Shown here: positions 1-8,000 of the stretch, in pieces
How positions within the stretch are numbered: the first letter of the stretch is position 1
Layout of the letters: the number at the start of each line of letters is the position of its first letter
Source of the DNA: JBDHXE01 sp039810525
GTDB lineage: Bacteria > Bacteroidota > Ignavibacteria > Kapaibacteriales > UBA2268
DNA: 10,355 nt
Reading direction: 5' to 3'
NCBI GenBank assembly: GCA_039810525.1
Contig: JBDHXE010000076.1
Span: forward strand, 1-10,355
Translations under genes and position numbers: made by a program
The notes under the pieces: model-generated
What the model saw: only the letters and a program-made list of their open reading frames with translations
Databases searched by the model: none
Told to the model about the DNA's origin: nothing

Positions 1-1338
1 TACTTTGCCAGAGATATTAAAATAATCTATTAATAGGCTTGAATTAGTAGTATTATATACTTGTTTATATGTGACTTTTAATATATTATGCCCATTGTAT
101 AATTCATTGCTATTTATATTTATTTGTGTAGTATCTCTTTTAAATCCTGTAAATTTCAGATTATTATTAATTTTATTATTAATATCAAAAATAAGATTAT
201 AGTATGCTATTCGTTGAGGTAGATTATCATCACTATTAATGGAATCTTGTAGAGAGCTATATGATAGTTTTATGTTGAGTGGTTCATTATATTCAAAGAG
301 CGGGTTAATATTTTGATAGTTAATTAGAAAGTCAGCTGGTGTAGTGTCATTAGGCAAGCCATTCTTTTTAGGAGTAAGAACACCCCAAAACCAACCCTCT
401 CCTTTCACTGTTCTTGAATCAAAATGACTGCTTTTGTTAATATCGCTTACAAAATAGTCGCTAATAAATAATGAGCCTGTGCTATATTTGATATCTTTTT
501 CGATGTGTTTATTAATATTGATTTTTTCAGAAATCTCTCCTTCATGGTAGTTGATGTCTTCCCATATCAAACGGCTACCTTTGTAATTATCTTTACAGGT
601 TAAAAAGTATGCTTCTTTGTCTGTATAATTTTCATAATATGTTGTATCTCCATAAGCTCTACTACCCATAAAAATAATAGAGTCATTTTCATTAATTATA
701 CCATCGTGATCGATAATATAAATTGGTATTTCGCTTCCTCTCTGATATAGAACTAATTCCGCAGAGTTCCTATTTTTCCAATTTGGCATACTATCTAATA
801 CATCTTTGAGTAATATAATGGCTGGAGTATCTTGTGAGGTAAAGAATTTTAGATAGTCACTATTAGGATCGAACCAAGTGTTGGATAAGAGTTTATCTTT
901 GTTTGGTCTGAGTCTTAAATTTTCTATGTGTTCAATATTTACAAAATCTTCAAAAAATTCAATATCTCTTAGTGATTTTTTTTTATTAATTTCAATAGTA
1001 TGTTTGTAAGGTATATTAATAGTGATAGGAGCTTCTTGATTATTAATTAATGAAGCTGGGATTGAAACATTAATATAATTAATATTTCTAATCTTACCGC
1101 TTGATATACTAATTCCATTATTCATAAAATCGTAATATGGTAAAATACTATCTACAGCGATTTTAAAATTATAAGAGCTATCTATTGGATTAAATTTATC
1201 TTTTGCTGCATACTTGGCTGATAAGTCATTATAGATAGTTAATTTGACTCCATTGTTGCTTAACCCTATATTGTAAGATTGGGTAAAGGCTTGATTTAAG
1301 CAGAAAATAATAAAAAATAAGCTTATTATAAATTTCAT
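1..1338 (-). CDS. C25 (gingipain/PorU-like) cysteine peptidase, N-terminal part, cut by window edge
   Basis: An open frame of 446 codons runs without a stop from an ATG at 1338 to the left edge. I translated it by hand. Residues 1-20 form a signal peptide (hydrophobic stretch at 4-13, then LNQAFTQ), so the protein is exported. Around 160-255 the layout resembles the propeptide/N-terminal region of C25 peptidases: a short 'AIILLKDVLDS' segment, a strand with 'YQRGSEIPIYI', 'NDSIIFMGS' near 218-226, then YYENYTDKEAYFL and KGSRLIW. A GEGWFWG motif at 313-319 and a 'YNGHNILKV' beta segment near 414-422 match the domain that precedes the protease core in PorU-like and gingipain-like proteins. The catalytic His and Cys would lie beyond the edge and cannot be checked. 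It could be the T9SS sortase PorU, another C25 protease, or an inactive relative. Family assignment is from remembered motif patterns, not a search. Confidence 0.66.
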   Translation of the reverse strand, partial: MKFIISLFFIIFCLNQAFTQSYNIGLSNNGVKLTIYNDLSAKYAAKDKFNPIDSSYNFKIAVDSILPYYDFMNNGISISSGKIRNINYINVSIPASLINNQEAPITINIPYKHTIEINKKKSLRDIEFFEDFVNIEHIENLRLRPNKDKLLSNTWFDPNSDYLKFFTSQDTPAIILLKDVLDSMPNWKNRNSAELVLYQRGSEIPIYIIDHDGIINENDSIIFMGSRAYGDTTYYENYTDKEAYFLTCKDNYKGSRLIWEDINYHEGEISEKININKHIEKDIKYSTGSLFISDYFVSDINKSSHFDSRTVKGEGWFWGVLTPKKNGLPNDTTPADFLINYQNINPLFEYNEPLNIKLSYSSLQDSINSDDNLPQRIAYYNLIFDINNKINNNLKFTGFKRDTTQININSNELYNGHNILKVTYKQVYNTTNSSLLIDYFNISGKV

Positions 1339-1381
1339 TTTTATTTCACAATTTTGAAATTAAAGACTTAAAGAAATAAAT

Positions 1382-1413
1382 CAAATTGTATATTAATTAT
1401 TATATATAAACAA
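1382..1413 (-). promoter_or_regulatory. possible Bacteroidota-type promoter for the C25-like gene
   Basis: On the minus strand a TTG (1411-1413) is followed by 20 bases and then TACAATTTG (1382-1390). This resembles the -33 TTG / -7 TAnnTTTG pattern but has one extra base inside the -7 element. It would start transcription about 37 bases before the ATG at 1338. The TTG overlaps the end of the upstream terminator's T-run. AT-rich sequence makes chance matches likely, so this is tentative. Confidence 0.33.
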
Positions 1414-1447
1414 AAAAGCCGTTGATTAAGTTACAACCAACGGCTTT
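1412..1447 (-). terminator. intrinsic terminator of the membrane-protein gene
   Basis: A perfect 10-bp stem (AAAGCCGTTG at 1415-1424 pairing with CAACGGCTTT at 1438-1447) encloses a 13-base loop. Read on the minus strand it runs into a T-run, so it terminates transcripts coming from the gene that stops at 1466. It lies 18 bases after that stop codon and makes the downstream C25-like gene a separate transcription unit. Confidence 0.88.
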
Positions 1448-1465
1448 GTAAATAAAAGGTTATAA

Positions 1466-2830
1466 TTATCTACGTGTCTCGCCACCAAATTGCTTCTGTC
1501 TATTTTGGTGATTTTCTTCTTTTAATGTAAAGAGTAATTTTTTGCTAATTTCTTCGGCAATAGCTCTTTGAACTTGATCGCCAGAAGTCATATATTCTTC
1601 TATAGCAGTTTCTACTCTTGTTCTAATAATTTCGGCAGTATTACCAACTAATGCGTTAGCTAATTGATGGATATCTACTTGTTGGCTACGTAATGCTTCT
1701 AATTGGCTACGATTAGCATCTTCCATTTTTTTCAACATTTTGTCCATTCTTTCTTCTTCTTCGGTATACATCAAAGTTACAGCAAGTAGTGAAAGCATTG
1801 TAAATTCGAGCGTAATGGCTAATAATATGAATGAAGGACGTGTAGAAGGAATAAATTTGAGACCTCTCACACCAACTGCAATAATAAGGAATGCTGCACC
1901 GCCATAAGCTAGACCAGTTACTACATTAGAGTACTTTTCGGTAAAGTGATGAGACATATACAAACGGAATCCTTTTAAAGCATGCATTCTGTTTCTTCTC
2001 CAAATAAGTGCATTTTTGATATCATTGATTTCAATCACCACAAATTCTGAGAAGAATTCTTTTATTCTACCATAAATTGCTTCATTTCTGAAATATAAAA
2101 TATCGGTATCATCATCAAACATATCATCAAATTTTGCTGATTGGAATGGTGAGGCAATATCTTCGGTCATAGTTCTATCCCAAATAAGTCTAAAGGATGA
2201 TCTTACTTCGGATACTTCTTTTTCTCGTAATTTATCATCAGGCATTATTAGCAATTCTATAATTTCATCATTAAATCCAGTCTGAACACGCAATTTAACT
2301 TTGGTAGCATCAATCTGTCTATCAAACAATACTGCTAGGAATCCAAGTGTAGATGGCATAAACATAGTAAGTATCAAAGTAACCAAAATAGAAAAAATAG
2401 CAGCTAAATATGCAAAGCCTATCCAAGGCTCTAATATAATAGCTTCTTCTCCTAAGCCAGCAGCCTTGGCATACCATTCACCGCTTGTTTTGAAATATCC
2501 ATTATCTGTTTCATTACGAGTTTTGAATGTAAAATCAAATATGTATTCTTTGTTTACCATTTTGGCAGATACTTCTTTGCCAGATGCTTGGGCTACATTT
2601 TCTTTTGCAGTAGAAGCCCAAACTAAATCATTAAATTTGACAAAGCCCATCTTTGTTTGTAATTCTTGTGATGGTTGGAAAAGAGGTACTACAAATGATG
2701 CTATCAAATTAGGCATCACTGTGTAGAAAAAAATCCAGAAAAATACAACAAACATAGCTAGTACAACCAAGATATGCTGAATACCAACTTTGTATTTCTT
2801 AGTCTTTGTTGAAAAATTTTGTATTGTCAT
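1466..2830 (-). CDS. four-helix inner-membrane protein with C-terminal coiled coil, unknown function
   Basis: The gene encodes 454 residues that I do not recognise as a named family. Hydrophobic segments at about 18-39, 136-158, 304-322 and 333-355 look like transmembrane helices. The first has lysines ahead of it (TKTKKYK), suggesting a cytoplasmic N-terminus. Residues 52-134 would then be periplasmic, 170-300 a charged cytoplasmic domain (acidic patch FDDMFDDDTD at 234-243), and the last 100 residues cytoplasmic. Residues 357-395 (EEEERMDKMLKKME onward) have the heptad look of a coiled coil, and 400-440 form another amphipathic helix. There is no signal peptide cleavage site and no catalytic motif I can name. 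The ATG at 2830 is preceded by GGGGGTTTGTTCTT, only a loose ribosome site. The gene has its own terminator downstream and is divergent from lat. Possible roles include a scaffold or a membrane mechanical/signalling component; this is speculation. Confidence 0.85.
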   Translation of the reverse strand: MTIQNFSTKTKKYKVGIQHILVVLAMFVVFFWIFFYTVMPNLIASFVVPLFQPSQELQTKMGFVKFNDLVWASTAKENVAQASGKEVSAKMVNKEYIFDFTFKTRNETDNGYFKTSGEWYAKAAGLGEEAIILEPWIGFAYLAAIFSILVTLILTMFMPSTLGFLAVLFDRQIDATKVKLRVQTGFNDEIIELLIMPDDKLREKEVSEVRSSFRLIWDRTMTEDIASPFQSAKFDDMFDDDTDILYFRNEAIYGRIKEFFSEFVVIEINDIKNALIWRRNRMHALKGFRLYMSHHFTEKYSNVVTGLAYGGAAFLIIAVGVRGLKFIPSTRPSFILLAITLEFTMLSLLAVTLMYTEEEERMDKMLKKMEDANRSQLEALRSQQVDIHQLANALVGNTAEIIRTRVETAIEEYMTSGDQVQRAIAEEISKKLLFTLKEENHQNRQKQFGGETRR

Positions 2831-3256
2831 AAGAACAAACCCCCAAAATTATTAATATTTTAAAATTAAAACTTTATATATTTTCTTCTAAATCAATTTT
2901 TAAAATTACAAAAAATTATTTAATTACACTTAATAAATTTTTCATATTCTTTTTGTAGAGTAATGCACTTTCTTTACATTTTGAATATTTTACAATTAAT
3001 ATCAGAACACTTCGTATTAAATACTATGAAAACAAGAGCCATATCAGCAAAACTATGTAGTAAGTCAATCGGCACTATTCGTGGCGGTTCTTTCATATCA
3101 TTTTCGATGCTTAATCTCACCTTATTGGCTTTCATAATCTTTTTGAGCCGTTCGTCATATCAACACTAGCAAATTTATTAATTTTTTTTCATTTAAACAA
3201 ATATAAAAAATCAAAAAATTAAATTTATTTTAAAAATTATATAAAAGGATTTATTT
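2831..3256. other. divergent intergenic region, AT-rich with a GC-richer island
   Basis: This gap separates two divergent genes and must hold both their promoters. The flanks (about 2850-2940 and 3170-3256) are extremely AT-rich. The centre, about 3030-3165, is clearly richer in G and C, more like a gene or gene remnant; the small minus-strand ORF described separately lies here. I found no convincing TTG/TAnnTTTG promoter for lat. Confidence 0.6.
2974..3135 (-). CDS. small hypothetical ORF or gene remnant (53 residues)
   Basis: On the minus strand an ATG at 3135 opens 53 codons ending in TAA at 2974. The product begins MKANKVRLSIENDMK, then EPPRIVPIDLLHSF, and ends CKIFKM. It has a protein-like mix of charged and hydrophobic residues, and the region has higher GC than its surroundings. 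The opposite frame (2963-3169, plus) is rich in Ser, Leu and Ile, as expected of a shadow. An overlapping short frame just upstream (MTNGSKRL then stop) overlaps the ATG as TTATGA, so a frameshifted longer gene is possible. No Shine-Dalgarno is visible. I do not recognise a family; a decayed transposase or a real small gene are both possible. Confidence 0.25.
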   Translation of the reverse strand: MKANKVRLSIENDMKEPPRIVPIDLLHSFADMALVFIVFNTKCSDINCKIFKM

Positions 3257-4606
3257 ATGAATTCATTAAAAAATATTCATTATTCCTCAAATTTTGTTGA
3301 TAGTAAAGATGTGCATACTATATTAGGCAAATATATGCTGGCTGATGGCTTTGATTTTGTTTTAGATTTAGCTGCAAGCAAGGGCTCAATCATTAGAGAT
3401 GCTAAAACTAACAAAGATTTTATAGATTTCTTTTCATTTTTCGCTTCTATGCCAATTGGTATGAATCATCCTAAAATGAATAACGATAATTTTATTAAAA
3501 CTATTGGTGAAATTGCTTTGAATAAGCCTTCTAATTCAGATGTATATACTTCCGAAATGGCTACTTTTGTTAATACATTTTTTAAATACGCTGTACCTGA
3601 TTATTTCAAGAAAGCATTTTTTATAAGTGGTGGTGCTTTGGCTGTAGAAAATGCTTTAAAAACAGCTTTTGATTGGAAAATTAGACAAAATTTTAGAAAG
3701 GGATATACTTATGAACGTGGTAATAAAGTTTTACATTTTCTACAATCATTCCATGGTAGAAGTGGATACACAATGTCGCTAACTAATACAGATATGAATA
3801 AAGTAAAGTATTTTCCAAAATTTGAATGGCCAAGGGTATTAAATCCAAAAGTAAAATTTCCTCTAAATGATGAAAATTTGAATGATGTAATTGAAAGAGA
3901 AAGACTTTCAATAGCACAAATTAAGCGTGCCTTTATGGATAATAGAGATGATATAGCTTCTATTATTATTGAGCCTATTCAAGGCGAAGGTGGTGATAAT
4001 CATTTTAGAAAAGAGTTTTTACAAGAATTAAGAAATCTTGCAGATGAAAATGATGCTTTATTAATATTTGATGAAATTCAAACAGGGGTCGGTATCACTG
4101 GCAAATGGTGGGCGCATCAACATTATGATGTAAGACCCGATATTATGTGTTTTGGTAAAAAAATGCAAGTATGTGGTATAGTAGTAAATGAAAGGATTGA
4201 TATCGAACCGGATAATGTTTTCAAAGTACGTAGTCGTATTAACTCTACATGGGGTGGCAACTTGGTTGATATGGTTAGATCTACTAAATATTTAGAAATT
4301 ATCAATGAAGATAATTTGGTCGAAAATGCTAAAAATATGGGAGAGTATTTAATCAAGAAGATGAGTAGTATTGAAGAAAATTACCCGGGTCAAATTTCAA
4401 ATATTAGAGGCAAGGGTCTATTTGCATCTTTTGATTTGAATAATACTGAACTAAGAAATAAATTTATTAAAGAATGTATGAATAATGGTTTATTAATTCT
4501 ATCTTGTGGTGAGAAATCTGTAAGATATAGACCAGTACTGGATATAGACAAAATTACTATTGACAAAGGGTTCGATATTATTAGTAACACATTAAAAGCT
4601 TTATAG
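3257..4606 (+). CDS. lat: L-lysine 6-aminotransferase
   Basis: This 449-residue protein is a full-length class III PLP-dependent aminotransferase. It moves the epsilon-amino group of lysine to 2-oxoglutarate, giving 2-aminoadipate 6-semialdehyde (which cyclises to piperideine-6-carboxylate) and glutamate in the cytoplasm. Visible motifs: SGGALAVENA at 124-133 (phosphate-binding region), SFHGRSGYT at 164-172, EPIQGEGGD at 239-247, FDEIQTG at 271-277, FGKKMQVCG at 299-307 with the PLP lysine (Lys301 by alignment), RINSTWGGN at 327-335, and VRYRP at 422-426. FGKKxQVCG and RxNSTWGGN separate lysine aminotransferase from ornithine and GABA aminotransferases; E244, Q275, N329, T331 and R423 match residues reported for the Mycobacterium tuberculosis enzyme with a +1 offset. 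AAAAGGA sits 7 bases before the ATG, the clearest ribosome site here along with that of the barrel gene. No other lysine-catabolic gene is adjacent. Confidence 0.93.
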   Translation: MNSLKNIHYSSNFVDSKDVHTILGKYMLADGFDFVLDLAASKGSIIRDAKTNKDFIDFFSFFASMPIGMNHPKMNNDNFIKTIGEIALNKPSNSDVYTSEMATFVNTFFKYAVPDYFKKAFFISGGALAVENALKTAFDWKIRQNFRKGYTYERGNKVLHFLQSFHGRSGYTMSLTNTDMNKVKYFPKFEWPRVLNPKVKFPLNDENLNDVIERERLSIAQIKRAFMDNRDDIASIIIEPIQGEGGDNHFRKEFLQELRNLADENDALLIFDEIQTGVGITGKWWAHQHYDVRPDIMCFGKKMQVCGIVVNERIDIEPDNVFKVRSRINSTWGGNLVDMVRSTKYLEIINEDNLVENAKNMGEYLIKKMSSIEENYPGQISNIRGKGLFASFDLNNTELRNKFIKECMNNGLLILSCGEKSVRYRPVLDIDKITIDKGFDIISNTLKAL

Positions 4607-4625
4607 ATAATTGTAGCTATACCGT

Positions 4626-4695
4626 ATGAGGCGACTCATAAGTCGAGAACTATAAATTTATTAATCGTATTTGCTGATGAGGCTGTCTCATAAGT
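4626..4695. repeat. pair of imperfect direct repeats resembling IS ends
   Basis: ATGAGGCGACTCATAAGT (4626-4643) and ATGAGGCTGTCTCATAAGT (4677-4695) differ by one inserted base and one substitution, and their starts are 51 bases apart. Each contains a small internal dyad (ATGAG...CTCAT). The second, read as ACTTATGAGACAGCCTCAT on the minus strand, resembles terminal inverted repeats of Bacteroidota insertion sequences as I remember them. No transposase lies between them, so they would be solo ends or target-site scars. Confidence 0.5.
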
Positions 4696-4727
4696 TAACA
4701 AGTAAGAAATTAATTTAATTCTCTAGA

Positions 4728-4755
4728 TGTCCTACACTTCCAAAAGTGTAGGACA
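4728..4755. other. perfect 12-bp hairpin, possible terminator
   Basis: TGTCCTACACTT (4728-4739) and AAGTGTAGGACA (4744-4755) pair perfectly around a four-base CCAA loop. It lies 122 bases after the lat stop codon and could end that transcript, but no T-run follows on either strand, so it is not a standard intrinsic terminator. A mobile-repeat origin is also possible because it sits next to the paired repeats. Confidence 0.45.
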
Positions 4756-4952
4756 ATTATATCTTGCAAACTTTTTATTTTCACAGACTTACGTGGCTTG
4801 CTCTTTTGTTATTTTTTATTATTTTTCCTCAATTCCTAATATTTTCTGGTCTCATTTTTTAATAGTAGATAATATAATATTAATTAGTATAGATTTTTTA
4901 TAATTTCAGTTTTTATTTTTTACTGACTTTTGTATTAATTGATGATATTTAT

Positions 4953-4972
4953 GTATAATACATATATTATAC
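4953..4972. promoter_or_regulatory. 20-bp palindrome upstream of the giant gene, possible operator
   Basis: GTATAATA (4953-4960) and TATTATAC (4965-4972) are exact inverted repeats separated by CATA. The site ends 28 bases before the first possible start codon at 5001, where a dimeric regulator could act. In such AT-rich sequence an 8-bp-arm palindrome can arise by chance, so function is only a possibility. Confidence 0.28.
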
Positions 4973-5000
4973 TTATCTATTTTAATATATTATTATTTAG

Positions 5001-8000
5001 TTGTTGTTTAATTTGAAAAGTTTTATTAATTTAGCTTTATTTTCTAACTTGTTTGAGAAAAAGTTGTTCAAAATTTGTATTATATTGTTAGTTCTATCGA
5101 TCAATTTAATCTGGGCACAAGATACCCCTAATAGCAAACTATCTTCTTACGAAGGATTGAATTTTTTAATAGGTTTTATGGAGAACGAGTCTAATATTGC
5201 TGATCCAACCAAATTATTAGAGCAAAAGGTATTTATTGCGGCATCAAGGAATGCTAATATAGAAGTAACTATGGGTAATATGTTCCCTGCTATGAAATAT
5301 CAATTATTAGCAGATCAAGTAATGAATTTAGATGTACCTAAAATATATGAAAATTCAAATTCAGAAGTTATTCAGAAGAACTTGATAGAGATCAAATCTG
5401 ATGTCCCAATTACTGTTTATTGTTTTTCTTCTATTCCACGCTCTACTGATAGTTATACAGCTATACCTATTGCTAATTGGGGCAAAGAATATAGAATAGT
5501 ATCTATAGCAAATGATCAATATAACAAAATTACACTTGACTCATTACGAGATCTTACTCCTCGGTCATCAGAATTTATGGTTATGGCTGCTTATGATGAT
5601 ACTGAAGTATATATTACTCCTAAATCACTGACTCGTAAGCAGATGCAAGTAGATCAAACTTATAAAGTAGTACTAAATAAAGGACAAAGCTATTTGGTAC
5701 AATCATGGCAATTTCCAAGAGGTATGGGTGATTTATCTGGATCTGTTGTAAAATCTACTAAACCTATTGGTGTTTTATCTGGTCATGTAAGAACTGCTTT
5801 ATTACAAGGATTTGTAGAGCAACCTCCTGATTCGAAAGATCATATTATAGAAATGCTTCCCCCCGTAAGCTCTTGGGGTATGAATTATTTGACTATACCT
5901 TTTGGCACTAGCCCTAATAAAGGCGACTATTTTAAAATTATAGCTAAAGATATTGGCACTAAAATTAATGTAATAACTGAATCTGGTACAGAGCAGATAA
6001 ATTTTATTGGCAACGAAACAGTAAAAGTAGTAACTGGTATCAACAAACCTACTCAGTGGATATCGAACGCTCCGATATTATTAGCTCAATTTATGTGTCG
6101 CTCAGATGATACGTTAGAAACTCATTATTACGATCCATCTATGGTAATAGTACCGCCTATTGAGCAGTATGTATCTAAAGTAATATTACAAGCCCCAACT
6201 GAAGTTTTCCAATATGTAGATGGAGAAAAATTTACCAATCATTATATTAATATTATTGCTGATTCGGCTGCTATGTCGTCTCTTAAATATAACGATGTAT
6301 CTATACAAGCTATTTCTAATATAGCTGACCAAGAATTTCTTACTACCAATCTATATTGGGCTAAAATAGAAATAGGAAAAGGACGGCATATTTTAAAAGC
6401 TGACAGCGGTAAGTTTTCTGGAATTATTTATGGTATAGGTAGATATGACTCATACGCAATGGCGTTAGGCTCTTCTTTGCAAAACCCATTTACTAATGAC
6501 AATATACCGCCTGTACTTTCCTATTCAGATTCTTGTGATTGTCTAAATGGCATTATTTCAGATGAAATATCTGAGAAGAGCTATGGTATTTATTATGCTT
6601 ATGCAGTAACAGATTCTACTAATAACTTTAATGTCGTTTTTGATCCATTTGCACCAAATATGACTGAAATTCATTTTACAGCTTGCACTATTGATAAATC
6701 CAAAGATGGCAAGCTTATGATAGAATATATGGATAAAAATGGTAATACGCGTATTTTCAAATATAATTACAATGCGAGAAATATTGCTTATAATAGTAAT
6801 ATTTCTATTGGTACTATTGATGCTAAAGATTCTATTTGTATTGATTATAAAATTACAAATAATGGTAATAGTGATAGAGTTTTAGAATTTGCTAATATAT
6901 TTAATGATAAAAGAATTACCTTAGATAAAAGTATAATTTTCCCTATAGTCATTAGAGCTAAAGAAACAATTAGTCTGAAAGTATGTATTAATGGTAGTGG
7001 TGAAGCATCTACGATTACTGGAAAATTAGCTTTGGACTTTGGTTGTGCAATACGAGATACTATACCAATTATTGGCAATATAATTTCTATTAATATGTAT
7101 GCCGAGCCATACGATTTTGGTAAAGTTCTATTAGGTGATACTGTATGCAGTAATATTAAATTAATAAATAATAGCAGTATTGATATATTGATAAAGGGTT
7201 TATTGCATAATAGTAATTTACAAACGTTTATTATTAAAGATACGAATTCTCTATTTCCTTATAATTTAAGATCTGGTGATACTCTGCTTATTAATATTTG
7301 TTTTGTTCCTAATGATAGAGTGGATTATTATAGCGAAATAAAATTTATTACTGAATATTCATTTACAATTCCTACGTATGTAAAAGGGTTAGGTGCAGCT
7401 CCAATTATTCCATCTGAAGAAATTGACTGGGGTAAACGTAGGGTAGGTACTACTAACGACAGCTCAATAACTATATACAATAATGGTAATTATATTGGAA
7501 TATTAAATTTCATTAATTTCTTAAGCAAGAGTATTGATGATACTAATTCAATTACGCTTTCTAGCATAAATAACCTATCTATAAATGAGTTTGATTCGAG
7601 TGCTATCAATCTTAGCTTTAGACCTTCTTTGGTTGGAAATTATAACTTAGAAGCTGAATACTCTACTAATTGGAAACAACATCAAAATGTAATAATTTCA
7701 TTAAAAAGTATTGGTACTTTGCCTATTATTAAGACAAATGATTTTGTGTTTGATACTACCGAAATTTATAATATTAGAGATTCAATTGCATTTATTGTAG
7801 CAAGTCTTGGTAACGAGAAATTAAATATAGATTCTATAGTGGCTATCCAAGGTGATAGTAATTCATTTGAAATTGATTACCTGAAATTGAAAAATATCTC
7901 AATTTTAGAAAATAATAATTTGAGTATTCCTATTCGATTTTTACCGACAAAATTAGGTTATCACGAATTAATATTAGAAGTAACTCACGATGCAAATCCA

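Larger units (their letters stand above)
4607..5000. other. 394-bp intergenic region with repeats and dyads, no gene
   Basis: No believable ORF is present on either strand. From left to right it holds two related 18-19 bp sequences (4626-4643 and 4677-4695), a perfect hairpin (4728-4755), a pyrimidine-rich, T-dominated stretch (about 4765-4860), and a very AT-rich stretch with a palindrome (4953-4972) leading to the giant gene. The promoter of that operon must lie here, but no clean TTG/TAnnTTTG pair was found. Confidence 0.6.

Noticed and set aside
2301..2726. 141-codon plus-strand frame inside the membrane-protein gene
   Set aside because: It is antisense to a well-supported coding region, rich in Ser/Leu/Asn, and has no ribosome site; it is a shadow.
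2844..2851. TAATTTTG on the minus strand as a -7 element for the membrane-protein gene
   Set aside because: It would leave only about 7 bases of leader before the ATG, and no TTG lies near 20 bases upstream.
2900..3256. Possible terminal inverted repeats around the GC-richer island
   Set aside because: The flanks are almost pure A/T, so the matches seen are no better than expected by chance.
4123..4590. Two minus-strand frames inside lat
   Set aside because: They are antisense to strongly conserved aminotransferase motifs and have shadow-type composition (Ser, Ile, Leu rich).
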